Shown: positions 23,481 to 33,685, counted from the stretch's first letter. The stretch is DNA of 64,000 nucleotides from Saksenaea vasiformis B4078 (GCA_000697055.1 JNDT01001814.1:1-64000); one strand, 5' to 3'. Notes: a model not told the origin generated them from the sequence alone. Made by a program: numbers and translations.

Positions 23481-24608
23481 ATAAAGAAACCTCCTTCAAC
23501 AGCTACAGACGATGAATCGGTGGAACTGAGAGCGGACAATGAAATAAATGCAGTGGCGAAGTCCATTAGCTCATGATCAATATTCTTTGTATCTTTCAAG
23601 AATGATGAGGCGTTTATAAGTTGCATAACGCCTGGGTTCGGTAACCACGATCCATAGTTAGTTTATCCACTATACTATATTCATTGTTTGTTGAATTTCA
23701 AGAATCGGTTCTGTTCTAAGCTTTGTTAACGTACTATCAGAGATAATTGAGGTCCATGATAACGTTCACAGCCTATTTGGTTGTCGACTCATGCCTCCTG
23801 CAACAGATCGAGTGATCTGTGAAAAAGTACGCTCCTACTTGTTCTATCAGGGATGCTAGATATAAATCCGGCGTATACGGATGGATCTATGCCTTACTAC
23901 TTATAGCAAGTATCATGAAGTATCTCGGGCATTGGTTTCTGACAAGAAAGTGCACTACAATGGACTACCTGCGGTATATAAAAAGTCGATCATTGGTCTT
24001 CTTGCTGTAGATAGAAAAGAACATAGCTCCCAACCCGGGTTACAATACATTATCATCATGATAGTCAACCATCCTACACCAGTCGTCAACGACAGCACAG
24101 CGCTACGACCGCGCTGACCCGAGAAATCTTACGCAGAAAGCCCGCAAGAAGAAACGAAGTCGCCCCCGCCCCAAAGGAATTCGACTACAACTGTTGAAGC
24201 CTTAGATAGATCCCTAGATGCCTACATAACAAGCCAAAAACAAATAAACTGCTTTGTAAAGGAATACCAACAACAATGACATCTGCACTGCGTCGACGCG
24301 CTTATGTTCTTTTGGCCAAACTTAAGAAAGGAACTATGATATTCTAGGAGTATAGTAGGGAAAAGTCGTGACATGGTTCTCGTCTGCGAGAAAGATAGCA
24401 ATGACAAAGGCCATGGAGAGTTTTGACGGAATTGCAAATGAACTGGAGGAAGCGCATTGATCATAGAGGAGAAACCGGTCTGACGTTTTGTTGGTTTGTT
24501 CCTGAAATGGTTATAGAAGTATGTTATCGGGAGTGTAAAAGTGAAAAACAGGGAATTTACTACAGTTTATAAGATTTCCAGGGGTGATCCGTGTTTCTGT
24601 GGTTAATC
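23481..24608. other. intergenic, 3' flank of transposase
   Basis: No gene seen. I looked here for a terminal inverted repeat matching the region 5' of the transposase (25749-26150) and could not identify one by eye. Confidence 0.45.
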
Positions 24609-25748
24609 CTACAGCCCTTTTTCTTCATTTTTACAGCGCAAAAAGAACGATACAGCATGTCGAATCCATGCCTGGCAGTCTAATAGGGTCACTCTGTTCA
24701 CTGACTCGCGGATTCGATCCGTAAGTCGACCGTCCACTTTCAGCACATTTCGCCAAATACCTGCTTTTACCTTTGACCAAAATTCCTCAATAGGATTAAG
24801 AAAGGGGGAACATGGTGGTAAGTGCAGACAGTTATAGCCTCTACTCTCAATCAGATTGCGGACGACTGCAGGTGTGTGAATTGGGGCATTATCCATTACG
24901 ATGTAATGGCCTTTCATATTATTTCTATCCAACACATCCATTACATTTGATATATAGGACAGAAAATGTCCTGTTCGTGTACCAATCCGACCATTAACTG
25001 TCTTCGTTTGTTTTCCGTTAAATTTTCTCTTTTTGGACATAGATACAGCCTGAGGTTTTCTCAAAGATATATCTATCACTCCAGCTTCAGATATGGCGCC
25101 TGATATAATAATTGTAACTCCCTTTGTTGTTGGTACAATGCCTTTTGCTGGTGTTCTCTTCAAAGAACGACCAAAATTTCTTTGAGTGTGCAAGTTGAAA
25201 CCAGATTCATCGATAAAAACGCAATTTTTGATGAAGTCCAAGTCTTCCATCTTCTCCCACTCTTCAATTTTCTCCTTTCTCAAAGCTATCACTCGATCCG
25301 AATTTCTTGCTGCAGGAAGTTTTTCCAACTTTTTCAAAGTTTTACGGCATTTATCGATCAAATGCCTATGCAACGCTGATTCTGAGATAAATAAGCCTTC
25401 GAACGCTTCACATAAGCTCCTTTTTATATCAGTCAGGATAGCAGTTGGATTCTTGTCAACGTAATCTACAAGAAACTGAGAGTGAGCTTCAGTTAGCTTA
25501 CCATAACACCTAGTACGAGGCCTCCTCTGAACTCCAGGTAAACGTCTTTCTTCATCGCGATTATATGATTTGATATAATGTTGAGCAGTTCGAACATTTA
25601 TACCCGTAATCAGCCCTGCCTCCTTTGCTGTTCTTCCTTCTTCAATCACTAAATCAAACAGCTTTTCTATTTGCTGCCGCGTATATCGTCTGTATGATCC
25701 TCTCGTTCTAGTCTTAGTTAATTGTTCTAGTTTTAGTTGATTGTTCAC
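24609..25748 (-). mobile_element. Tc1/mariner-IS630 family DDE transposase, intact
   Basis: Uninterrupted 379-aa frame. The N-terminus has a helix-turn-helix of homeodomain-like type (YTRQQIEKLFDLVIEEGRTA, then KEAGLITGINVRTAQHYIK). The catalytic core has FIDESGFN (first D), IVMDNAPIHTP (second D) and SPFLNPIEEFW (E). Counting gives 34 residues between the second D and the E, i.e. DD34E. All three acidic residues are present and no stop or frameshift interrupts the ORF, so the element may be recently active. It cuts and pastes at TA in known relatives. Its own terminal repeats were not found, and it lies ~600 bp from the long-TIR element. Confidence 0.92.
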
Positions 25749-25764
25749 ACTCTCCCCGAGTGCG

Positions 25765-26046
25765 TCATCGGTTTGGAAAGTGGACGAGGTTCGTTAAATC
25801 TTTCTTTCCAGCGTCACCAACAGATGATCTATCATCCGCCAACGTGCGCATATGCATACAGGCATCGTCTACATTACCACCTCTTTGCCGCCATACTTCA
25901 TTCGAGATAGCTGCACTTGAATAAGGCGATCCTATCAGCTCATTTGGTTTATCATCCTGACGCATGTCGACCTCAGATGAGAAAAATCCATTGATATCGA
26001 AAGAAGTCTTATCAACTTCCATATATTCACGTAATTCAACCATCAT
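25765..26046 (-). CDS. small ORF directly upstream of the transposase
   Basis: A 93-codon frame ending 16 nt before the transposase ATG, same strand. The sequence is acidic (MVELREYMEVDKTSFDINGF...) and has no recognised domain. It may be a first exon of the transposase gene or a passenger/regulatory ORF of the same element. No clear donor/acceptor joins the two frames. Confidence 0.35.
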   Translation of the reverse strand: MMVELREYMEVDKTSFDINGFFSSEVDMRQDDKPNELIGSPYSSAAISNEVWRQRGGNVDDACMHMRTLADDRSSVGDAGKKDLTNLVHFPNR

Positions 26047-26189
26047 TTTTCAAGAGAAAGATGCGCTTCATTTAAAATCAGACAGTTGTGCGAGAGTTAT
26101 CGAAGCATAAGCAGATTCCTTTTCTTGGCAAACAGCTGAGTTTCTATGACGCAAAAGTGTTCCTTGCATTCACAGTGTGTCAAACGACA

Positions 26190-26364
26190 CCAGCTGGCCA
26201 ATCACAGTCCTCAATGGATCCCTCTCACTGAACGATCCCTCAATGATCCCTCACACTTGCCCAGCTGGCCAATCACATCCCTCAATGGATCCCTCTCACT
26301 GAACGATCCCTCAATGATCCCTCACACTTGCCAGCTGGCCAATGACATCCCTCGGATCCCTCTC
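26190..26364. repeat. ~72-bp tandem repeat, 2.3 copies
   Basis: The unit runs from AGCTGGCCAATCACA through CAATGGATCCCTCTCACTGA and GATCCCTCAATGATCCCTCA to CACTTGCC. Two nearly complete copies and one partial copy are present. The partial copy ends exactly at the left boundary of the 265-bp inverted repeat. Confidence 0.85.
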
Positions 26365-26629
26365 GGAGAATGGTCGTGTCTCATCGGAACGTCCGAAAGT
26401 TTAGTAAATGCTGCATGTTCGCGCATCACACGTCATTTCTTTCAAACGACCCCTTCTAAATAAAACGAGTGCGTCCTCTTTAGAAGCATTTATGCTATCG
26501 TACAGCGGCGATCATTTCAATCAATCATATTTCTTAGAACATCGGCGGCCGCTCAAACGTTGTATATTTATCCGTCATCTTTTGATTCGGAAAACAATCT
26601 CATATCTACAAAACTTCTGGACATCCGCC
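26365..26629 (+). repeat. left ~265-bp inverted repeat of the 4.7-kb element
   Basis: Starts GGAGAATGGTCGTGTCTCAT and ends GGACATCCGCC. It is nearly identical, in inverted orientation, to 30815-31080. Only a few substitutions separate the arms. Confidence 0.9.
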
Positions 26630-26698
26630 CATCATCCTCGTGAGACGGGCAGCCAGCAGAAATATCTGAAGCGGCAGTGCTACTTCTGAAGACAGCGA

Positions 26699-27376
26699 TT
26701 AATATGGTACAAAGAAACTATGTACCCTTTCTATAGTCTGCCTGAAATTGTTTCGTTTTGCACGTCTACGAATGGCAACTTGCACATGCGTCCACTGGTT
26801 TTTGAGTACCGCAATGGCACCCCAATGGCCAGCACAAAGATTTAAGGGGACATGGCACTGAGTGGCCATGCTTTCTAACAATGTGGCTGCTTTCGAAACC
26901 ACATCAGAGTCTAGCTCGCTAAACCCCCGGAGATTATCTTTCTCAAGACCAAGTTCTTGCCGCAACTGATCTCGAACATGTCTCGCTGCAAACTTCAAGT
27001 TATGTTTGACTGATTTCTCGTCCTCTTTTGCTACACTGCCATGCTTTACAAGTTCTTGGACCACGTGCTCCAGGGACACACGCTTGGCAACAAGGTTATT
27101 CGTCTTTTTTGATAGTACCTACGGGTGGAGGATAGTCCTCTTCGGCTCAACTTCTTTCTGGGAGCAGGCTGCGCCAGCAACTGACTCCCCTTGTCCCAAT
27201 ATTCGATTAAGTTCAGCTCGAAGGGTAGCTACCTCAGCCTGAATCGATACCAATCTAGAGACGATGGCCGCGCTGCTACTTGCCTGGGTCTGCGCCATTT
27301 GCATCAAGTGAAGGTATATTCTGTAGACTTCAGCAGCATCTACACCATCAGTACCTTGACTATTGGGAGTATCCAT
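26699..27376 (-). CDS. element-internal ORF pair, unknown function
   Basis: Two adjoining minus-strand frames. The first (27376-27119, 85 codons) begins MDTPNSQGTDGVDAAEVYRI and has a heptad-like stretch (SIQAEVATLRAELNRILGQ) suggesting a coiled coil. The second (27079-26699, 126 codons) begins MSLEHVVQELVKHGSVAKED and ends in a basic segment (VAIRRRAKRNNFRQTIER). A stop separates them; an intron (donor near GTAGGTACT, acceptor GCCAAG) could join them but the phase did not work cleanly. Likely one degenerate or spliced gene of the long-TIR element. Confidence 0.4.
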
Positions 27377-27657
27377 TGTTAACAGCGTTAATCAATAGTG
27401 GGAAAAAGAAAAAAATTGGGGTGAAAGAAATAGATTTTCTCAGTCGCCAATTTTAAGTCTTCTTGACAACCAATTAGAACTTGTGCACAGTGTCAGTGGG
27501 GCCTTCCAGATCTCATTGATTACAGCGCAATCAACATGTTATTTCTGGAAGATCGTAATACCTTATCTGATGAGAGAATGATTTTGGTTCTTGGAGTGAC
27601 AAAGACAATTTATTAACGCAGTTAGGACTGATCTTTGGTTCATTTAAGGAGTTCTTC

Positions 27658-27915
27658 TCAGTGAGAGTATGTCAGTATGGTCTCTTCGAAGTGAACAATT
27701 TTAATAGCACTAGCAACTTTTTTTCGGTTTTCAGAGTCTTGATGGCGTTCCATTATTTTATCGACAGTATCATTTTGTTGAACCTTTTCTGGTTGCGGCT
27801 CGACTAAATTATCACGATAGTACTGTATAGGAATAGGTACCCTTCTGAGGCTAGTTATCGTGTTCATTGCCATGGAGCTGGCAATCCTACTCAACTTGGC
27901 GTAGTTAAGCTTCAC
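27658..27915 (-). CDS. element-internal ORF, unknown function
   Basis: An 85-codon frame (MKLNYAKLSRIASSMAMNTI...), polar with no known motif. It lies on the same strand as its neighbours inside the long-TIR element and may be an exon of a longer gene. Confidence 0.3.
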   Translation of the reverse strand: MKLNYAKLSRIASSMAMNTITSLRRVPIPIQYYRDNLVEPQPEKVQQNDTVDKIMERHQDSENRKKVASAIKIVHFEETILTYSH

Positions 27916-28116
27916 CGCTCGCGATAGGAAAGAAGACGTCAGCTAGTCAAACTAGTATTGTCAAAATAAAGGAAAAGCGACCTTCAACGAAATGACGGTT
28001 AAGAGAAGGTTAGCAGCTTCTGCAGGTCTTGACATCGTCCTTGGAAGAACAGCGCACGCCTTGGTGTAATGAATTATTTTTGAATCGACTATCTGTGTGC
28101 CGGTGACCGTAAACGT

Positions 28117-28470
28117 TTAACCATGCCATTGGCATGTGATGGCCTCAAGTTCTTCGAGAAGTTCTGGGTATGCTAAACCTGCGTTCCAGGCCTTCAACAT
28201 TTGTATACGTTGTTTCATACACTTGTCGTTATCTTTGGAGAGCAATGAGGTGCTGGCGCTCTGCTTTTTTTCTTCACAAATGAAAACGTCCTCCGTAGTG
28301 CTTTCAATACACTGGAAAAGCATGTCTACCTTGTGCAGTTTTTCTTGGAAGAATCCACTATCTTTTAAGACACGGATCGTCTGAGGACTACACTCTGCTC
28401 TTTTTAGGAGAGCAAGTTTCGGAATGAATACAGGGACCCAGGTCGTGTCACTTACCTTTTCGTCTGGAAC
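28117..28470 (-). CDS. element-internal ORF, unknown function
   Basis: An open stretch of ~118 codons. The listed ATG start gives 68 codons, but the frame is open upstream through VPVFIPKLALLKRAECSPQT. It looks like an internal exon. No domain is recognised. Confidence 0.3.
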   Translation of the reverse strand, partial: VPDEKVSDTTWVPVFIPKLALLKRAECSPQTIRVLKDSGFFQEKLHKVDMLFQCIESTTEDVFICEEKKQSASTSLLSKDNDKCMKQRIQMLKAWNAGLAYPELLEELEAITCQWHG

Positions 28471-28689
28471 CCTTTATCGAAGGTGAAAGCGGCATCAAAG
28501 AGCTGCGAATACACGTTTGACTGATACCAGCTCTCTCCATGACCATTGATGTTCAAACAGGACGAACTCCATAAACGTTTTCTAAGGAAATGGCAATTAA
28601 AACGTGCCGTAAGTGCCACAAGCCATCAAAGTTACATGTGATAGGTTGCTCCGCGCAGATACTCAACTATTTCGGAGCAAATTTTTTTT

Positions 28690-29124
28690 TGAGAAGAGGT
28701 CCTCGACGAGATCATCGATCTCCGTCTCTGATCTTACGTTGCTAAACCCCAACAGCACGTCCCTCTCTTCAGCGGTGATGGCATACTCCAATGATAACGG
28801 TAATCGGTTAATTATTTGGGCAAATCTGCGAGGACATGTAAGATCTAAAACATCATCTTCTCCACTTCATAAAAATGAGCCGCGTAGGTGGAAATTAGCT
28901 ATAGCTCTTACTATTCATTTGTCATGAGATACTAGTATTTGTTTCTGACTTAAACCTGCGAAGTCAGCAGGATGCAGCGCCTTGCGACTCTTCTTTTGAC
29001 TACGGTTGCTGCGTCTTTCATTCCTGTTGCCCAGCAGTTTATGTCGCTTTGGCGGAGGGTCCGAACTGCATCCAGTTTCTATGCATATCAGTTTGTCTTG
29101 CAGAAGTGCTGCTTGTGTCGCCAT
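28690..29124 (-). CDS. element-internal exon-like frames, unknown function
   Basis: A 69-codon frame starts MATQAALLQDKLICIETG and has a basic stretch (RNERRSNRSQKKSRKALHP) like a nuclear signal. It is followed, after a plausible intron, by a second frame containing DLTCPRRFAQIINRLPLSLE and AITAEERDVLLGFSN. The latter frame later breaks. It is possibly the N-terminal part of the element's main protein. Confidence 0.3.
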
Positions 29125-29798
29125 GTCGTATCTATTTTCTAACCCCTACATTATATGGTAAGTTTAGCAATAACAAATGTTGACTTGGTTGTATTGATAC
29201 CTTCAACATCTGAGAATAGTATACGATTCTCGCTGCATCACTTGTGATCATACTATCAGCGGCGTCAAGGAAGGGTTTGGCCTTCGTTTTCACACGACTG
29301 GTGATGTCCCGGTGCCCTCTTATTATTTCTTGCAGCTCTCCTTATATTCTTTAAGAAATACATCTGTGTCTCACTCATAACTCATCAAACAAAAGCTCTG
29401 GAGGGCATTGCTGAATAATTCTAGCGTGTTCCAGCTGTTGACGTTGGTCGTCAATAGATATTGGCATATTATATCACGGAGTTTCCCTTATACCAAGGTG
29501 TTACTAATTAGTGCATTTACCCTTAACTAATATTCACCACTTGATTCAATGATGAACGGTTTCTTTGAGGAAGTTAAGGTCTTATCCAAGGTCATCTTGG
29601 CAAGAAAGGGCTCGAAGAGCACACATAAGCGACTCCAAGTGTTACATATTTATGTAACCATTGTGACTATGGGAAAGCTGCAGATATCTTTCCGTCTCTC
29701 TTTGATAGCAACCCAAACACAAGGTTTATCCCGTTAGACAGATAAGTACTGCTACTTTAAACATTCTCATTTGCGAGAACACCATTTCTACGGGTCAA

Positions 29799-30300
29799 TT
29801 GTCACTAGTTGATGGCTCCATTGGCCGTCCCCCTTTTGTTCGATGCTCGGTTCGTCAGATCAGCACTGGTAAAAGTCTATACTTCACGATAGCTGGTCAT
29901 CTGCTTACCAAAATGGTCGATGGTGGTTCGCTCGTCGCGTCAGAAGCACTAGTTCCAGAAATTGCTTTGCACTCTGGCCCCTTCTGCTCGATTGCTGTCA
30001 CAATTCATCCTTAGCAAGATCAGCATTGCTGCTTGGATAAGGCCGGAATGTAACAGAGAGCTTCCACCATCACCGCATTACAACGCATTGTTTACCAGTC
30101 GTATTCAGGTCACTGACTCTCTTATTCGTTTAGGGTATCAAGGCCTTCAGGTGAAGTTCAGCCAAGACCCAGTGACACACGTTCAAGCCAAAATCGATGG
30201 TATGAGGAACACCAGGAACAAAGATCACAATGATAAGGAATTGACATTGGTAGCATCTTCAAAACTAGCGAGTACAAAATTTATCTCGAAAATGATGTAG
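29799..30300 (+). pseudogene. element-internal plus-strand ORF remnants with GKS motif
   Basis: Two overlapping short frames. The first contains ISTGKSLYFTIAGHLL, which faintly resembles the Walker A region of RecQ-type helicases (TGxGKSLxxQLPA). The second (from NRELPPSPHYNALFTSRIQV) has no match I know. No downstream helicase motifs were seen, so this is at best a fragment. Confidence 0.25.
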
Positions 30301-30557
30301 ATGATCAGCACGAAACATTTTATTTTATTCAGCTTATTTCTGCTCAATATATTATATCCTCTCAAGCACATTTAAAAAGCAGCATATCTAAATTGTAATT
30401 GATAGAGTTCATTCTAGAAGAAAAGCAATGTAGCCACATGTCAATAAAGACTTAAATTGATTGGTTGAGACGTTGCGATGGTTGATCTCGTACCTGTGTA
30501 TCAGGCTTATCTATCTGCTGGTGTATTCACCTCTCGCCTTTCTCTTCAACTACAAGA

Positions 30558-30758
30558 ATGAGAACCTCAATATTACACAGCGCCACTTACCAGATAACTA
30601 CATCAGAAGAAAGCGTGATTGTGCGACTATGCAAGAGTTGCCAAGGTTACTTCTCAGTCGGACAATTTAGGAGACACGTAAAATGCAAATCCTGGGCCAA
30701 AAATAAGCTGGACCTCTCTGGCAGTTTGATGTCTCAAATAATGGAACTGAGAGAAGGT
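30558..30758 (+). CDS. possible zinc-finger exon near the right inverted repeat
   Basis: The frame contains CKSCQGYFSVGQFRRHVKC, a C-x2-C-x11-H-x3-C arrangement like a C2HC finger, then ends MSQIMELRE before a GTAACG donor. A frame-compatible continuation starts after TTGTTAG at 31156 (VEEGDQDNGDGAVTKATPIA...) and stops at 31310. That intron would contain the whole right inverted repeat. Confidence 0.35.
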
Positions 30759-30814
30759 AACGCATGTCATACTCTAACGATTTCTTTTGATATCTTATGC
30801 AATGGCTGGGTTTA

Positions 30815-31080
30815 GGCGGATGTTCAGAAGGTTTGTAGATATGAGATTGTTTTCCGAATCAAAAGATGACGAATAAATATGCAACGTTTGAGCGGCCGCC
30901 GATGTTCTAAGAAATATGATTGATTGAAATGATCGCCGCTGTACGATAGCATAAATGCTTCTAAAGAGGACGCACTCGTTTTATTTAGAAGGGGTCGTTT
31001 GAAAGAAATGACGTGTGATGCGCGAACATGCAGCATTTACTAAACTTTCGGACGTTCCGATGAGACACGACCATTCTCCA
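30815..31080 (-). repeat. right ~265-bp inverted repeat of the 4.7-kb element
   Basis: Reverse complement of 26365-26629. The outer end reads ...ACACGACCATTCTCC. Both arms encode the same spurious 60-70 residue frame, which is how the identity shows up. Confidence 0.9.
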
Positions 31081-31744
31081 TGATCTATCCCTAAGCTCTG
31101 AAGAAGGTTAATCATTACTTATATTGACATGCTCTAACATTGTCAATGATCTTGTTAGATGTTGAAGAGGGCGATCAAGATAATGGTGATGGTGCTGTTA
31201 CCAAAGCAACGCCAATAGCATCCAGCAAGAGCCCAGGGAAACACCCTTGTACCGCTCAACAGACTTCTTATAAGAGATGTCGCAATAACGCTCCAAGGAT
31301 GCGTTAGCCTAGATACAGCGATACTGAACAGTGTTAATGTAACAACTTTATTTTGTAGCTAGTGCATAAGCGTATTCAGACATGAACAGATCCTTCTATG
31401 ATAATAGATAAATATATAAATATATATATATGTAGTCGAATACCTAGATTAAGAAATACATAAATAAACCATTAGTATATGTAGTACCTATCACACAAGC
31501 AGAGATTGTTATTATTGGATGATATCTGCAAGATTTAGAAAGAGAAATGATTGCTACTGGGCAGTACGTGAAACGGTGTGGAAGTAGAAATGGCTGTCAT
31601 TGGACAATATGTGAAAGTCGCAGAAGCAAAAAGCATTGTTACTGGACGATATCTGAAAAATGCAGAAGCAAAAACGATTATCACAGGGCGATTCTAGAAG
31701 ATACGTAAACCAAAACCGGCCATTTACATGAAAACAACACGGTT

Positions 31745-31885
31745 GTGACAGACCAATCCCGAATAAATATGACAAATTACCTGCTTTTTGTTACCGACTA
31801 ACCACCTGAAAGTGACAAAACGCGGTGAATAGTCGGCGATCAAATCCGGTAAGTTGCCCGGACGTATTCGGGATTGGTCTGTCAC
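31745..31885. repeat. 141-bp MITE-like element with perfect 21-bp TIRs
   Basis: The left arm GTGACAGACCAATCCCGAAT plus A is matched exactly by the reverse complement at 31865-31885. The right flank continues as TTTTCCCCATAGTG, i.e. a CACTATGGGGAAAA end in the opposite sense, resembling the CACTA-like element at 32789. The left flank does not show that extension, and no target duplication is clear. Confidence 0.75.
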
Positions 31886-31917
31886 TTTTCCCCATAGTGC
31901 ATCCCAATTAGGGATGG

Positions 31918-32095
31918 ACAAAATATTCAAATATTCGTATTCGTTCGTATTCGTTCGTATTCGTTCGTTAACGAATGAATACGAATATGCTTTTTAGGAT
32001 TCGAATAGAGTACGAATATTCTTAGGCTTATTCAAATAGCCTTAAGCATATTCGAATATTTAACGAGTATTCGTCATTCGTTTGCAAGCATTCGG
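31918..32095. repeat. AT-rich ATTCGTATTCG / ACGAATATTCG repeat patch
   Basis: Many copies of TATTCGT and its complement ACGAATA are arranged head-to-head, so the patch can fold into long hairpins. It begins as a short tandem array (CGTATTCGTT) and decays rightward. Confidence 0.75.
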
Positions 32096-32788
32096 TATGT
32101 AAATCTTTAAAACGGCTCCTTCAGTAATGTCTCAACAACAATAGCAATAAAAGCTTAGTCATAAAGTGTGCGCATTTGTTACGTTTGTCAGTTTTTCTTT
32201 GAAAAAAAAGGAAAAAAGCGTTTTTCGTTATTGGCTGCAACAATTAGATGACAAGCAATTGTTGATTAGCTGAAGTAATATAACGCGTATGCATTGCAGT
32301 AGTAAAAGTGACAAGGACGGTAAGCCGCTTGTGTGTTTGATATTGACATGCGTATTTATTTTATTTTGTTTGCTATAATAACAAGATTGCATAGAAGCAG
32401 TAGGAATAATGAGCAGCAATGGACCATATCGCCGTGATTTCCACATTCTTGCCTTACCTTTCTCTCGCAGATGGCACCAGTCGGTTGTGAAAAGCATTGT
32501 CCCACATTCATAATACACAAATAATCTGCAGCAAGTTTTGGATCTTTCGGAGATACTTTGATGTTACTTTTTATATTTCCCTTGTACGTTACTTGCTTCC
32601 TACATTATTTCTGACCTCCCCGTTGACTTTTTTGTCATCATTTAATATTCTCAAGTCTTTAATTCCGACTCAACAAGTATCCAGCGCCCGTTACCAACGT
32701 CCTTTCCTTTTTATCTCTTCTATTCTTTCCTCTATCTTATGTTCGCTTAATCATGACCTCACAATGTTGACACAGTTCTTGAATAGTC

Positions 32789-32916
32789 CACTATGGGAAA
32801 AGAATCTTAACTATTGCAGAATCTTGGAAAAATCTTAACAAAAACGTCGGTGAATCTTGCAAAAATCTTACAAAACCAACAAAATCAAAGATTTTTCCAA
32901 GATGTTTTCCGTAGTG
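32789..32916. mobile_element. CACTA-like non-autonomous element with 3-bp target duplication
   Basis: The left end is CACTATGGGAAAAGAATCTT and the right end is GATGTTTTCCGTAGTG, whose complement is CACTACGGAAAACATC. Both ends are flanked by GTC (32786-32788 and 32917-32919). CACTA termini with a 3-bp duplication are the hallmark of the EnSpm/CACTA superfamily. At 128 bp it has no coding capacity. Internal GAATCTTGGAAAAATCTT-type subrepeats are visible. Confidence 0.7.
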
Positions 32917-33685
32917 GTCTGTATGCATAGCTGTGGAATTAATGGAAAAGGTAAGATCATAGAAGTAATAGGTCTATTATAGTTAAAGAAGCTCTTCTCG
33001 AGGTCAACCCGAACTATTGTCCGAATTACTTGTCACGGGTTGCATTATTCATAAGACCTCACTTGGTATCATCTGGCTTGTTGTCTCTCGAAAACTCGGA
33101 AAGTGCAGGTATTTAGGAAAGAGCCAACCTCTAAAAAAGGAGGAGGAAGGGAAAGGACACTCAATGAAGTATTCGTGCATTATTTCCAACTGTGCATCGA
33201 TTCAGTTGTTTTTCGGTGCATGTGGAAGCCGGAGAATCAATATCAAAAATTTTGGTGATACCTGCCTTGAATGGGCAAGCTACAAAGCAAGAGCAACGTT
33301 ATAAGTGCCTTTCATGATGACATTGTGCATAACTGGGACCAATACGACAACAAGCTCATTCTTCATAAGTTAGCATAACCAATAGAATAACGATCGCTAC
33401 GCCTAAGCCACATCATATGCAGTTTGGCCCAGCTGACTTGGCGTTGGGCGATCGTTCTCTTTGCCGTTATGCTTCCTCGGTTACTTCTAATCAGTTGAAA
33501 CACTTTTAATCTGTTGCATGCTGCAAAGCTATAACTGCTGTACTTTACCTTTTCCATTACATCTTCATTCTTGCTATTACACATCACCTCTCCGCACTTT
33601 TTGAATTAACGCTCTAGATACCCTCTCAACCTCTTAGTGCATATCAAACGCTGGTGGTTGAATAGTAGAGGTAGCCTTCCTTCGT

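Larger units (their letters stand above)
26365..31080. mobile_element. 4.7-kb element bounded by long inverted repeats, family unknown
   Basis: Two ~265-bp near-identical inverted repeats enclose ~4.2 kb. The interior carries a series of minus-strand ORFs (29124 down to 26699) and shorter plus-strand ORFs (29799-30800), none with a transposase motif I recognise. Long TIRs recall Mutator-like elements, but I see no direct target duplication at the outer ends (CCCTCTC before, ATGATCTAT after). Alternatives are two independent insertions of one 265-bp repeat in opposite orientation, or an inverted segmental duplication. The closeness of the arms implies a recent event. Confidence 0.6.
31311..33685. 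other. gene-free accessory stretch with MITE-like repeats
   Basis: Contains the repeats listed separately at 31745-31885, 31918-32095 and 32789-32916. No ORF here has recognisable content. Confidence 0.5.

Noticed and set aside
26408..26689. 93-codon ORF shared with 30824-31036 as a duplicated gene
   Set aside because: The shared sequence is the 265-bp inverted repeat itself; the frame diverges immediately outside it and has no coding features.
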